A stretch of 64,000 nucleotides of DNA from Sinorhizobium sp. A49. GTDB lineage: Bacteria > Pseudomonadota > Alphaproteobacteria > Rhizobiales > Rhizobiaceae. This document shows positions 1 through 8,581 of the stretch, piece after piece. The number at the start of each line of letters is the position of its first letter. The stretch's first letter is position 1. The notes below the pieces were generated by a model, which made no database searches, was not told the DNA's origin, and was given only the letters and a program-made list of their open reading frames with translations. The stretch is taken from NCBI RefSeq assembly GCF_002002725.1, contig NZ_MUNW01000051.1, positions 1-64,000 of the forward strand, written 5' to 3'. Made by a program: the position numbers and the translations under genes.

Positions 1-77
1 CTGCACGTCAATGCCGCCGTGCTGCCGCCGATCTCGTCGGTCATGATCAGCGGCAGCACGGCGGCATTGACGTGCAG
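1..77. repeat. Perfect 28-bp inverted repeat at the window edge (probable fold-back artefact)
   Basis: Bases 1-28 are the exact reverse complement of bases 50-77, with a 21-base spacer. The repeat lies inside the truncated MFS gene. The inner part of the arms (the 14 bases GCGGCAGCACGGCG and its complement) could be natural, since it encodes plausible MFS residues on both sides. The outer part turns the gene into an unlikely reading just after GGSTA. This is typical of a fold-back at a contig end. Confidence 0.8.
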
Positions 78-779
78 CGTCGAGGTGATGGTCGCCACCG
101 CGATCACGCGCAGGAAAATGCGCGGCGCCAGGATCTCCCGGAACGACGTCCAGTAGGAAAGCCGCTTGCCCAGCGCCGGATCGGCGCCGCCTTCGTTGGG
201 CAGTGAAAAGAAGACGATCAACAGATTGACGACACAGCCGAGACAGGCGAGCAGATAGGCGGGTAGCATGCTGTCTCCGCCGGCGAGCGCAAAGCCGACC
301 AGTCCGGGGACCAGCACCCATGCGAGAGAGATGGCGGCTCGCGCGCCCGTCGTCTGCGAGGCCGCGTCATGGCCGCTCATCCTTCGTGCGATGCTACGCA
401 CATTGGCAAAGAGCAGCGTATAGACTGCGCCGTAAATCGGCAGCAGCAGCAGGACGCTGACGACGAAGCTCGTCTGGTACGGCATCACATAGACGATGCC
501 GTAGCCGACGACGCCGAACAGGATCGCCGACGACATCAGCACCCGATAGTTGCCGACACGGTCGGCCAGGATGCCGATCGAGACGCTGACGATGACATTC
601 ACTAACGAGGCGACGAGGATCAGCAGCGAATAGAGCGCATCGCTGAGGCCGAGCTCGTTAATCCCGACGACGGACTGATAGGGCGAGGTCGCTGCACCCG
701 CGAAACCGAACAGGAAGATTGCCAGCATGCTGACCCGCATAGCCGGGTTGCGCATGGCGCTGAGAAGCGTTGATGTCAT
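1..779 (-). CDS. MFS transporter, sugar-efflux (SetA-like) type, partial
   Basis: The reading frame on the minus strand starts MTSTLLSAMRNPAMRV and continues through hydrophobic segments to the window edge, giving about 259 residues, roughly the N-terminal two thirds of a 12-helix major facilitator. Visible features are six N-terminal membrane segments, a loop with ADRVGNYR resembling the MFS motif after helix 2, a central hydrophilic loop, and a segment ending LPLIMTDEIGGS, which resembles helix 7 of sugar-efflux transporters. It is the last gene of the minus-strand RidA-RpiR-SDR-GH20-M81 series, 87 bases after the M81 gene. No good ribosome site precedes 779; ATG at 755 is an alternative start. 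The last 15 or so codons lie in the edge inverted repeat and may be wrong. Substrate is not known; export of a sugar or peptide is possible. Confidence 0.8.
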   Translation of the reverse strand, partial: MTSTLLSAMRNPAMRVSMLAIFLFGFAGAATSPYQSVVGINELGLSDALYSLLILVASLVNVIVSVSIGILADRVGNYRVLMSSAILFGVVGYGIVYVMPYQTSFVVSVLLLLPIYGAVYTLLFANVRSIARRMSGHDAASQTTGARAAISLAWVLVPGLVGFALAGGDSMLPAYLLACLGCVVNLLIVFFSLPNEGGADPALGKRLSYWTSFREILAPRIFLRVIAVATITSTLHVNAAVLPLIMTDEIGGSTAALTC

Positions 780-866
780 GATGATGCACGTCCGCGAAGG
801 AGGCGATTTCAGAAGGGGAGCTTGGCGCCGGCGGATTGCACCGGCGGTTGCATTGCAGGGCGCTGC

Positions 867-2309
867 TTACACCGATTCCACCCAGCGCGCCGAGAGTATT
901 GCCTCGGGCGCAAAGTCGAACTCCGGGTCGAAGGGAAAGGCGGGCCGAGAGCGATGCAGGCTCGCAAGATTGGCGATGTCCTGGTTGACGACACCATCGG
1001 TCAAAGCCATCAGGTTCGGATTGGCGATCGGCGCAAGCTCTGGCGAGAGATAGCCCGATTTGACCACCAGCAGGCGTACAGCTTTCGGGTCGAGGCCCAG
1101 CCGCCGGAAATCCTCGATATTGTGATAGGGCCGGCGGCGGGCCGAAAGCACCACATCGATCGCACCTGTGCGAACGACCGCCTGGCGCTCCTTTTCCGGA
1201 CCGGGATCATCGAGCCGCACGACATCGACGAGCATCTCGGCAGCAGGGCTTGTCGGATCAAGGCTGCCGCCGATCTTCAGCATCAGCGTTTCCCCGGCGC
1301 CGGCGGCAAAACAGGCATCAACCGCCGGACGGTCGGCGATCCCGGCGATCAGCGCGCCCCGCCAGCCACGCGCCAACAGGGCTTTCAGCACGTCGGCGCG
1401 GTCGCCGACGCCGCCGCCGGTCGGGTTGTCGCCGGAATCGGCGAGAATGACAGGTGTCGTGGTCGCGCTTTCGGCGATATCGAGCATGGCGTCGAGCAGG
1501 CCCGTCACCGGACCGAAGCGGAAATTATGGCGTTCGGACCAGTATCCTGCCGCGATGTCGGCAGCCGCCTGCTTGGCCGCGGCCCGGTCGGTTGCAGTAA
1601 CCACCGCGCAGGCCGTCGCGCGCGGTTCGTCGGCCCAGACATAACCGACCATCAAGTTGGCATCGAGTACGCCCGGCCGTCCATCGATATCGGGCAGTCG
1701 CAGGTAGAGGCTCTTGGCCGGTTCGTCCTCGGTCGAGGTGCATTCCCCCGGCAGCAGCACCGGGATCTTCGCCCACGCGACACCCGGCCGGATGCCGCTG
1801 CGTAGCGCCGAAATCAGCATCGTCCAGGCACGGATCATCGTCTCGCGCGTGTCAATGTGCGGCGCTGTGCGGTAACCTGCGAAGATGTCGATCTGGTCGA
1901 TGATGCGCTGGCTGACATTGCCGTGCAGGTCATAGCTGGTTGCAATCGGGCAATCCGGTCCGACGACGGCGCGCGCGGCAGAGATCCAGTCGCCCTCGGC
2001 ATCGACCATGCCGTCGACCTTGATCGCACCATGCATGGCAAGATAGAGCCCGTCGATCGGCAAGGCCTGCTGCAGCCGTTCGAGGAACTCAGCCTTGAAA
2101 GCGTCGTAGACCGGTTGTGATACTGGCCCGCCGGGCACAGCACGGGCATGCAACAGCGGCAGATGCGAGATACCCTCGGTGTTCAGAAAGTCGAAATAAT
2201 CTGCCTGGAACAGCTCTGCACCACGCAACACCCTAAAATCCTCAGTCGTCATCAGCACCGGCGAATAGGTGCTGCACTCCGTGTGGATACCGCCGACGGC
2301 AATGCGCAT
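867..2309 (-). CDS. M81 (MlrC/DUF1485) family metallopeptidase
   Basis: A 480-residue protein of the M81 family, named after MlrC of the microcystin degradation pathway; natural substrates of most members are unknown. It starts MRIAVGGIHTECSTYSP, matching the family N-terminus (here IHTE where the usual form is HETNTFSP). Other hallmarks are AMHGA at 91-95, DLHGN at 127-131 and DNPTGGG at 294-300, which carry the expected metal-binding His and Asp residues. ATG at 2309 is preceded by GGAGC. A longer frame upstream overlaps the GH20 gene and is rejected. It follows the GH20 gene by 11 bases, so they are almost certainly cotranscribed. A second M81 gene lies at 6977-8452 in the same regulon. 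Role in amide or peptide cleavage is inferred from the family. Confidence 0.9.
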   Translation of the reverse strand: MRIAVGGIHTECSTYSPVLMTTEDFRVLRGAELFQADYFDFLNTEGISHLPLLHARAVPGGPVSQPVYDAFKAEFLERLQQALPIDGLYLAMHGAIKVDGMVDAEGDWISAARAVVGPDCPIATSYDLHGNVSQRIIDQIDIFAGYRTAPHIDTRETMIRAWTMLISALRSGIRPGVAWAKIPVLLPGECTSTEDEPAKSLYLRLPDIDGRPGVLDANLMVGYVWADEPRATACAVVTATDRAAAKQAAADIAAGYWSERHNFRFGPVTGLLDAMLDIAESATTTPVILADSGDNPTGGGVGDRADVLKALLARGWRGALIAGIADRPAVDACFAAGAGETLMLKIGGSLDPTSPAAEMLVDVVRLDDPGPEKERQAVVRTGAIDVVLSARRRPYHNIEDFRRLGLDPKAVRLLVVKSGYLSPELAPIANPNLMALTDGVVNQDIANLASLHRSRPAFPFDPEFDFAPEAILSARWVESV

Positions 2310-2320
2310 GGAAGCTCCTG

Positions 2321-4240
2321 TCACAGTTCTGGGCTCAAGGGCGCGATCGCAGCAAAGCGCCGCCAATCCTTGCCGGCTTTCGGGGTCCAGGCGGCTTCGG
2401 CGACGGCACAAAGCCTGGGGAAGACCAGACTGTTGAAATAGCCGCGCGACAGGAAGTGCTCAGACCATATGCAAGCCTGAACGCCCTTCATGCGCGCCTT
2501 CAGTTCATCCGGAAATTCGCCTTCGGCCTCGTAGGCATAGGTATGCGCCGGCGTTGCCGTCCCGGCCCAGCTCGCGCCTGGCTCCTGCCAGGCATCCGCC
2601 TGCGCCATGTCGAGATAGTAGGCCTGTCCGGGCGTCATGACGACATCGTAGCCTTCACGCGCAAGCTCGATGCCGACCTCCGGGCGCTCCCAGGCCATCA
2701 GCAACGTGCCCTCGCTCGAAACGCCGCCGCCATGGGCGACCTCGTTCCACCCGACAAGCTTGCGGCCGCGGGCCGTCAGCATCTGCTTGACCTTTTTCAG
2801 GAAGTAGGACTGCAAGGCGAAGGTGCCGGAAAGACCTTCCTTTTCCATCAGCTTCTTGGCCAGCGGCGAGGCAAGCCAGGAGCCGTTGGCAACCTCGTCA
2901 CCACCGATATGAATGTACTGGCTCGGGAACAGCTCGACGATTTCATCGAGCACTTTTTCGAGAAATTCGTAGGTAAAGTCGATTGCGGGATTGAGCGCGT
3001 TGTTCGGATAACCTTGAACCGAGTGGTAGCTCTCCGGCGCCTCCTGGCCATCCGTCAGATCTGGCAGGGCGACGAGCGTCGCGGTGCTGTGGCCGGGAAT
3101 GTCGATCTCGGGCACGATCTCGACATGAAGTGCGGCGGCCTGCGCAACAAGCGCTTTCACATCGTCCTGGCTGTAGAAGCCTCCGACGGGTGCCGCACCG
3201 TTGCCGAGTTGCGGCAGAAGCGGTTCATCAGGACCACGCAAAACGCCGAGCGTCGTCAAGGTCGGAAACGCCTTGATTTCGAGCCGCCAGGCCTCATCGT
3301 CCGTCAGGTGCCAGTGGAAGATATTGAGCTTGAACCAGGCGAGAATATCGACGAGCCGCGAAACGTCCGATGTCGGATAGAATTGCCGGGATACGTCGAG
3401 ATGGCAGCCGCGCCAGCCGTAGCGCGGCGCATCGCTAATCGTGCCCTGCGCCGGAAAGCGGAATTTTTCCGGATGCGTGCGTGCACCGTTCAACAGATGC
3501 GCCAAGGTCGTCAGCGCGTATTGCCTGCCGGCTGCACCGCCATAGGCAAGGCCAATCTCCCTGGTCGAAAAGCTGAGTTCGTAGGCATCGGGCGCGAGTG
3601 CGGCATTCTTTGAAAAGACAATCGCCCGCCCCTGACTAGAGGCAACCAGGCTGAACGGAGCATGTCCTTCCGAAAACAGCCGGTGAAACAGTGCCAGCAC
3701 GTCGCCGACCGCCGCGATATCGTCAGGCGCGGCACCGAGGGCCGGGTAAAGAACGACCGGAAAGCCATCACCCGCCCATGCATCGATTTGCGCCGGCCAC
3801 GGCTGCATCGAAAATGGCAGCTCGAGTTTTCCCTCCGGCAATCGCGGTGGCGGCGGTTCACTGACCGCATTTTCAAGGAGCAGATCGGAAACGGCAACCG
3901 GCACATGTTCGCCGCTCGAAAGCGTGAGATAGGCCGACTTTGCGCCATCAGTGCAGTGCTTTGCCTTGCGATGCAGGCCGCTCACCGTAAACGTCCAGCT
4001 TTCGCCGGCAGCAAGCGTCAATCCCGCAGGCGGCGCGAATTCGTGGAAATTGGCATTGCGCCGCAGGAACGTGGCGTTGTCACAGGCCTCCGGCACGATG
4101 ACACGCGTCAGCGAGGTATAGACCAGACGAAAGCCCGTGAGCGGCGCAGCTGAGAAATTGAAGAGCGTAAAGGTGAACCGGCCAAATGCGCCACCATCAG
4201 GCTGCCAGGACGCTTCGAGACGATAGGAAACCGGCGCCAT
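2321..4240 (-). CDS. GH20 beta-N-acetylhexosaminidase
   Basis: A 639-residue family 20 glycoside hydrolase that should release terminal N-acetylglucosamine or N-acetylgalactosamine from glycosides by substrate-assisted catalysis. Residues 1-120 form a beta-rich N-terminal domain, 130-270 the GH20b-like domain, and 275 to about 610 the catalytic barrel (entry WRGCHLDVSRQFYP; FHWHLTDDEAWRLEIK). The catalytic Asp-Glu pair is D448-E449 in IHIGGDEV. There is no signal peptide, so it is probably cytoplasmic and acts on imported oligosaccharides. ATG at 4240 has a strong GGGAGGAAG site. It lies between the SDR and M81 genes in one minus-strand operon. With the RpiR regulator and the nearby CUT1 importer it points to amino-sugar oligosaccharide use. 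Confidence 0.95.
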   Translation of the reverse strand: MAPVSYRLEASWQPDGGAFGRFTFTLFNFSAAPLTGFRLVYTSLTRVIVPEACDNATFLRRNANFHEFAPPAGLTLAAGESWTFTVSGLHRKAKHCTDGAKSAYLTLSSGEHVPVAVSDLLLENAVSEPPPPRLPEGKLELPFSMQPWPAQIDAWAGDGFPVVLYPALGAAPDDIAAVGDVLALFHRLFSEGHAPFSLVASSQGRAIVFSKNAALAPDAYELSFSTREIGLAYGGAAGRQYALTTLAHLLNGARTHPEKFRFPAQGTISDAPRYGWRGCHLDVSRQFYPTSDVSRLVDILAWFKLNIFHWHLTDDEAWRLEIKAFPTLTTLGVLRGPDEPLLPQLGNGAAPVGGFYSQDDVKALVAQAAALHVEIVPEIDIPGHSTATLVALPDLTDGQEAPESYHSVQGYPNNALNPAIDFTYEFLEKVLDEIVELFPSQYIHIGGDEVANGSWLASPLAKKLMEKEGLSGTFALQSYFLKKVKQMLTARGRKLVGWNEVAHGGGVSSEGTLLMAWERPEVGIELAREGYDVVMTPGQAYYLDMAQADAWQEPGASWAGTATPAHTYAYEAEGEFPDELKARMKGVQACIWSEHFLSRGYFNSLVFPRLCAVAEAAWTPKAGKDWRRFAAIAPLSPEL

Positions 4241-4265
4241 GATCTTCCTCCCAGAAGTCTTACAG

Positions 4266-5042
4266 TCAGTAGTGGCTTGATTGCGAGAAGGTTCGCGCGA
4301 GCTCCGCTTGGCCGGCCGTCAGACCGCAATCCACCGGCAGGCATACGCCCGATATCGCCGCGGCCATCGGACCCGAGAGGAAGTGTACGGCGTTGGCGAC
4401 ATCATCAGGATCGACAATGCGCTGCAGCGGATACCAGCGGCGCGCCTCCTCGAAGATCTGCGGATTCGCCGCTGCCCGCGCGTCCCAGGCCTGCGTTCTG
4501 ACCGAACCCGGCGCAACGGCATTGGAGCGAATGCCGAACTTGCCATATTCGACGGCAATCAGGCGCGTCAGGTGAAGAAGACCGGCCTTGGCGACGCTGT
4601 AGGCGGGGTGGCCAAAGACGTTCATGCCATTGACGGAAGCGATGTTGATCACCGAGCCGCGGCTTTCCTTCAGCATGTCTTCCACTGCGCGGAAGCACAG
4701 GAAGGCGGCCTCGAGGTTCAGCGCATTGTCCATGCGCCAGATATCCGGCGTCGTGTCGTGCAGGCTGACGGCACGCGCGGCGCCGGCATTGTTGACGAGC
4801 GTGCGCACGATCCCCTGCTCCCTCGCAGTCGCGGCCAATTTGTCGACGCTTGTCGTATCGGTCACGTCACACGCGACCGCGATGAAGCGCTTGCTGTCGC
4901 CGATCTCACGCGCAGCCGTCTCGGCAGCGCCGCTATCGATGTCTGCCAGCAGTACGACCTCATGATCCTCGCCAAGGCGCTTGGCAATTGCGCGGCCGAT
5001 ATCGCCGGCTGCACCGGTGACGATGGCTATGGACTGCGTCAT
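4266..5042 (-). CDS. SDR family NAD(P)-dependent oxidoreductase
   Basis: A 258-residue classical short-chain dehydrogenase. The cofactor motif TGAAGDIG is at 9-16, NNAG at 84-87, and the catalytic Ser136, Tyr148 and Lys152 sit in IASVNGMN...YSVAK. Asp34 after the second strand (LLADIDSG) favours NAD over NADP. The C-terminal LPVDCGLTAG is typical of sugar or polyol dehydrogenases of the FabG group. It is 21 bases downstream of the RpiR regulator and 25 bases before the GH20 gene, so it probably oxidises a sugar or sugar alcohol from the same pathway. Exact substrate cannot be read from sequence. Confidence 0.92.
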   Translation of the reverse strand: MTQSIAIVTGAAGDIGRAIAKRLGEDHEVVLLADIDSGAAETAAREIGDSKRFIAVACDVTDTTSVDKLAATAREQGIVRTLVNNAGAARAVSLHDTTPDIWRMDNALNLEAAFLCFRAVEDMLKESRGSVINIASVNGMNVFGHPAYSVAKAGLLHLTRLIAVEYGKFGIRSNAVAPGSVRTQAWDARAAANPQIFEEARRWYPLQRIVDPDDVANAVHFLSGPMAAAISGVCLPVDCGLTAGQAELARTFSQSSHY

Positions 5043-5063
5043 GTGGGAACCTTTCGCGGCACG

Positions 5064-5927
5064 TCAGTCTCCCAACAGTTGGCGGTCGTCACCGTCGCGG
5101 TGGGTCACCAGCTGTTGTTTGATGCGCCGAAGTGTGACGGTCGCCTGCGGCTGAACGCGGTAGGCGACGAGGCTGGAGAGGATATCGAGCAGCGCCAGAT
5201 AGGCGATGCGCGTGGAGGTCGGGCGATAGATGTTGTTGCCCTCGGGCAAATCGACAGGAACCGTGATCGTCGCCGCAGCCGCGACCGGGCTGTTGCTCTG
5301 GGTCAGCGCAATCGTCGGCACCTTGAGTTCGCGCGCCAGCGTAAAGGCGCGCACCAACTCGGCATTGCGGCCGGAAAACGACGAGCCGATCAGCAGGTCG
5401 GTCGGACGAGCGGCCGCGGCCATCATCAGCTGCATGCTGTGGTCCGAGCTGGCGGTCACGCGCAGGCCGTAACGAAAAAGCCGGTTCTGCAATTCGCTGG
5501 CAATCATCGAGGAATTGCCGCCCGAGCCGAAGGCATAAATCATTTCAGCCGTTGCGATGCGCTCGACAGCCTGCTCGATCGCCGCGAGATCGAGCGAGCG
5601 ATGCAGGAGGAACAGCGCGTTCTGCGCCTTGGTGATGATGTCCTGGGCGACATCACCGGTTTCGCGGCTCTTCGGCTCCGGTTTCAAATAGCGCATGCCG
5701 ATATAGGCGGTGCGCGCCAGTTGCACCTTGAAGTCTGAAAAGCTGTCGCAGCCGAGCCGGCGACAGAAGCGCGTAACCGTGGGGGGAGAAACATCAGCCT
5801 TGCCGGCCAACTCGATGATCGACGCATTCACCGCGAACTCGAAGTCATTCAGAAGAATGTCGGCTATCCGGTTCTCAGATTGCGAGAGCCGGCCTTTTTC
5901 TTCCTGAAGTGTCGCGAAAATATCCAT
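5064..5927 (-). CDS. RpiR/MurR family transcriptional regulator
   Basis: A 287-residue regulator with an N-terminal HTH_6 domain (about 1-77, LAGKADVSPPTVTRFCRRLGCDSFSDFKVQLAR region) and a C-terminal SIS domain (about 130-270, AEMIYAFGSGGNSSMIASEL and LLIGSSFSGRNAELVRA). SIS domains bind phosphosugars, so the inducer is probably a sugar phosphate made by the pathway. It lies second in the operon that begins with RidA, 25 bases after it, and is followed by the SDR and GH20 genes. Repeats of a GAAAAT(R)AATT motif in front of RidA, the NTF2-like gene and the Gfo/Idh gene are candidate binding sites, suggesting it also controls its own operon. Confidence 0.93.
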   Translation of the reverse strand: MDIFATLQEEKGRLSQSENRIADILLNDFEFAVNASIIELAGKADVSPPTVTRFCRRLGCDSFSDFKVQLARTAYIGMRYLKPEPKSRETGDVAQDIITKAQNALFLLHRSLDLAAIEQAVERIATAEMIYAFGSGGNSSMIASELQNRLFRYGLRVTASSDHSMQLMMAAAARPTDLLIGSSFSGRNAELVRAFTLARELKVPTIALTQSNSPVAAAATITVPVDLPEGNNIYRPTSTRIAYLALLDILSSLVAYRVQPQATVTLRRIKQQLVTHRDGDDRQLLGD

Positions 5928-5952
5928 CGGCTGCTGATGTCCTTAGGGTCTA

Positions 5953-6342
5953 TCAGCCTTCCTTCGGCTTGTAGGCGATGCAGTCGACCTCGACCTTGCA
6001 ATCAACCATCATCGCCGACTGGACGCAGGCCCGGGCCGGAGGATGCGCACCGAAATACTCCTGATAGATCTTGTTGAAAGTCCAGAAGTCACGCGGATCG
6101 TCGAGCCAAACGCCGCAACGCACCACGTGCTCGGTACCGTATCCGGCCTCTTCCAGAATGGCCAGAAGATTGGCGATCGCCTTGTGCGTCTGCGGGATGA
6201 TACCGCCCTCGATGATCTCGCCTTTTTCCATCGCGACCTGGCCGGAAACGTGCAGCCAACCGTCCGCTTCCACCGCGCGCGCAAAGGGTAATGGCTTACC
6301 GCCCGCACCGACTTGTTCAGTGCCATACCGTTTGATGGTCAT
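5953..6342 (-). CDS. RidA (YjgF/YER057c/UK114) family protein
   Basis: A 129-residue RidA-fold protein. The family hydrolyses reactive enamine/imine intermediates released by amino-acid and amino-sugar enzymes, usually as a trimer in the cytoplasm. Arg104 in PPARACV and Glu118 in CKVEVDC correspond to the imine-binding Arg and the conserved Glu of active RidA proteins, so it is probably catalytic. The start at 6342 (MTIKRYGTEQ) is preceded by GAAGG; an in-frame ATG further upstream would add residues unlike the family and run over the operator region. It is the first gene of the leftward operon (RidA, RpiR, SDR, GH20, M81, MFS), divergent from the NTF2-like gene. Its presence suggests an amine-containing substrate or a deaminase step. 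Confidence 0.9.
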   Translation of the reverse strand: MTIKRYGTEQVGAGGKPLPFARAVEADGWLHVSGQVAMEKGEIIEGGIIPQTHKAIANLLAILEEAGYGTEHVVRCGVWLDDPRDFWTFNKIYQEYFGAHPPARACVQSAMMVDCKVEVDCIAYKPKEG

Positions 6343-6354
6343 GTGTGCCTTCGT

Positions 6355-6440
6355 GCAAATTATTTTCTTTGATCGTTGACAAATGACCATAGAAAGCTGA
6401 ATTTGGCCAGAGAAAAACACCATTCATGAAAAGAATTTCA
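6355..6440. promoter_or_regulatory. Divergent promoter region with two candidate RpiR operators
   Basis: The region between RidA and the NTF2-like gene holds GCAAATTATTTTC at 6355-6367 (minus-strand reading GAAAATAATTTGC) and the near-palindrome TGAAAAGAATTTCA at 6427-6440. Both resemble the two motifs in front of the Gfo/Idh gene at 13998-14010 and 14070-14082. Assignment to the RpiR protein is inferred from proximity and repetition. Confidence 0.5.
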
Positions 6441-6455
6441 ATACAGGGCGAAAAC

Positions 6456-6947
6456 ATGCGGGATCCCTTCCTCAATCCGTTCCCCTCCTCCGACACTGCG
6501 CGCCATGCCATCTGGGAGATGCTGGTTGCGCGCGATATCGACGCTTTTCTTTCGGCCGACTGGTCGATGGTCGCAGGTGATTTTGTCGAAGACGGCTTCA
6601 TCGGCATTGATGGCCGCAAGGAGACCAATCCCGACAATTGGCGCCTCACCTTTCCGTCGCTTGTCGCCTATCGCGACGAGTGGCTGCGCCAGGCGAGAGA
6701 CTTCGCCGGCCTTTCCTTCGCCGAGGATACCCGCACGGCGATCTTCACCACAACGACGCTCGAGGACATCGAGATCAACGGTGATTTTGCGCTGGCACGC
6801 AAGAAGTTCGATGGTGGCCTGAAGAAATCGGACGGTAGCTTCGACGTGATGCAATGGCAGACCGTCTATTCCTGCCGCCTGCACGAGGGACGCTGGAAGA
6901 TTTCCGGCTTCACCGGCTACCTGCCGAACCCGATGGGATCGGCTTAA
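6456..6947 (+). CDS. NTF2-like/SnoaL-fold small protein
   Basis: A 163-residue protein (from MRDPFLNPFPSSDTARHAIWEMLVARDIDAF) with the pattern of a cystatin-like NTF2 fold: an N-terminal helix, an acidic DFVEDGFIGIDGR loop, and C-terminal strands ending WQTVYSCRLHEGRWKISGFTGYLP. I do not know its function; such proteins are small-molecule isomerases, dehydratases or binding proteins. I chose ATG at 6456, which has AGGGCG upstream; ATG at 6426 is in frame but falls on the candidate operator. The next gene begins 29 bases later, so it is cotranscribed with the second M81 gene. Confidence 0.75.
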   Translation: MRDPFLNPFPSSDTARHAIWEMLVARDIDAFLSADWSMVAGDFVEDGFIGIDGRKETNPDNWRLTFPSLVAYRDEWLRQARDFAGLSFAEDTRTAIFTTTTLEDIEINGDFALARKKFDGGLKKSDGSFDVMQWQTVYSCRLHEGRWKISGFTGYLPNPMGSA

Positions 6948-6976
6948 ACAAGCGACGCACGAGAAAGGCAACGGCA

Positions 6977-8452
6977 TTGCGGATCTTCACAGCGGCGCTT
7001 GCGACAGAAACCAACACCTTCTCTCCCATCTGCATAGACCGCCGGGCCTTCGAGGCGTCGCTCTATGCACCACCGGGCGAACATCCGGAGACGCCGACGC
7101 TCTGTACGGCGCCGATCACGGTCGGCCGCCGCATTGCCGCGGAGAGGGGCTGGACGTTGATCGAGGGCACCGCCACCTGGGCGGATCCGGCCGGCCTCGT
7201 CAACCGCCAGACCTATGAGGGTCTGCGCGACGAAATTCTCGACCAATTGCGTGCTGCATTGCCGGTGGATGCCGTTGTTATGGGACTGCACGGCGCCATG
7301 GTCGCCGCCGGCTACGAAGATCCCGAAGGCGATCTTCTGACCCGCATTCGCAAGATCGTCGGTCCCGACGCCCTCGTCTGTGCCGAACTGGACCCGCACA
7401 GCCATCTCACCGCAAAGCGCGTTTCGGCGGCGGACTTCTTCGTCTTCTTCAAGGAGTTTCCGCACACCGACTTTGTCGACCGAGCGGAAGATCTCTGGCG
7501 GATCGCCATTGATACGCTTGAAGGCCGCGTCACGCCGGTGATGTCCGTTTTCGACTGCCGAATGATCGATGTCTATCCGACGTCGCGTGAGCCTATGCGC
7601 TCGTTCGTCGACAGACTGATGCAAATCGAGGCGGAGGATCCGGACGTCCTGTCGCTGTCGGTCGTGCATGGTTTCATGGCCGGCGATGTCCCGGAAATGG
7701 GGACGAAGGTGCTTGCCGTGACCAACGGCAAACCGGAAAAGGGCGAGACGCTGGCACGGGAACTCGGGCTCGAGCTCTTTTCGAAGCGCGGAACCTTCAT
7801 CATGCCGCAGATCGATGAGAAGCAGGCGGTCGCCGAGGCGCTGGCTGCCACCGCAGGCCCGGTTGTGATTGCCGATGTCTGGGACAATCCAGGCGGAGGA
7901 ACCGCCGGAGACGCGACCGTGCTGCTCGAAGAATTGCTAGCGCAAGGCGCGACCAACGCAGCCGTCGGAACGATCTGGGATCCGATGGCCGTGCAGATCT
8001 GCATGGCCGCCGGCGAAGGTGCAGAAATTCCGCTGCGGTTTGGCGCCAAGTCAGCGCCGGGAACGGGCAACCCGGTCGATGGCATCGTCAAAGTCATCAA
8101 GCTGGTGCGCAATGCGGAGATGCAGTTCGGCGAGAGTTTCGCGCCTTTCGGCGATGCGGCTCTCATCTCCTATCGCGGTATCGACATCATCCTGAATTCG
8201 ACGCGGGCGCAAAGCTTCGACCCGAGCCTGTTCTCGGTGATGGGCGTCGACCCAGAAGCAAAAAGCATTCTGGTCATCAAATCGACCAACCACTTCTATG
8301 CCTCGTTCTCAAAGATCGCCGCGCAGATCCTCTATTGTTCGGCCGGAACGCCCTACCCGAACAATCCTGCCAAGACCGCCTATCTGCGCGCGCCCCGGAA
8401 TATCTGGCCGAAGGTTGCCGATCCGCATGGCCTTGAGAAAGGCGCCGCTTAG
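6977..8452 (+). CDS. M81 (MlrC/DUF1485) family metallopeptidase, second copy
   Basis: A 491-residue M81 protein starting at TTG 6977 with the family N-terminus RIFTAALATETNTFSP, after a GAGAAAGG ribosome site. An ATG at 6854 is in frame but would overlap the preceding gene by about 94 bases and add non-homologous residues. Family motifs visible are GLHGAM (early third), LDPHSHL, HTDFVDRAEDL and DVWDNPGGGTAGD; the His and Asp residues expected to bind zinc are present. It is a distant paralogue of the M81 gene at 867-2309, transcribed from the opposite side of the shared promoter region. Two M81 enzymes in one sugar regulon suggest successive amide or lactam cleavages; substrate is unknown. 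Confidence 0.9.
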   Translation: MRIFTAALATETNTFSPICIDRRAFEASLYAPPGEHPETPTLCTAPITVGRRIAAERGWTLIEGTATWADPAGLVNRQTYEGLRDEILDQLRAALPVDAVVMGLHGAMVAAGYEDPEGDLLTRIRKIVGPDALVCAELDPHSHLTAKRVSAADFFVFFKEFPHTDFVDRAEDLWRIAIDTLEGRVTPVMSVFDCRMIDVYPTSREPMRSFVDRLMQIEAEDPDVLSLSVVHGFMAGDVPEMGTKVLAVTNGKPEKGETLARELGLELFSKRGTFIMPQIDEKQAVAEALAATAGPVVIADVWDNPGGGTAGDATVLLEELLAQGATNAAVGTIWDPMAVQICMAAGEGAEIPLRFGAKSAPGTGNPVDGIVKVIKLVRNAEMQFGESFAPFGDAALISYRGIDIILNSTRAQSFDPSLFSVMGVDPEAKSILVIKSTNHFYASFSKIAAQILYCSAGTPYPNNPAKTAYLRAPRNIWPKVADPHGLEKGAA

Positions 8453-8526
8453 TCCCGCTCGCCGCCCTGCTGCGGTGGTCGCACGGCAGACGGGCCTCTT
8501 CGACCAAGCCTTGTTCGATTGCATAT

Positions 8527-8560
8527 GAAAAGGCCGCCGTCCCGATCAGGGGCGGCGGCC
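8527..8560 (-). terminator. Rho-independent terminator of the CUT1 operon
   Basis: A 12-bp stem (8532-8543 with 8549-8560, one G-T pair, 5-base loop) is followed on the minus strand by TTTT (8530-8527). It lies 22 bases after the stop of the ATP-binding protein and between convergent genes. Confidence 0.85.
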
Positions 8561-8581
8561 GATTGCATTGGTGAATGGTCG

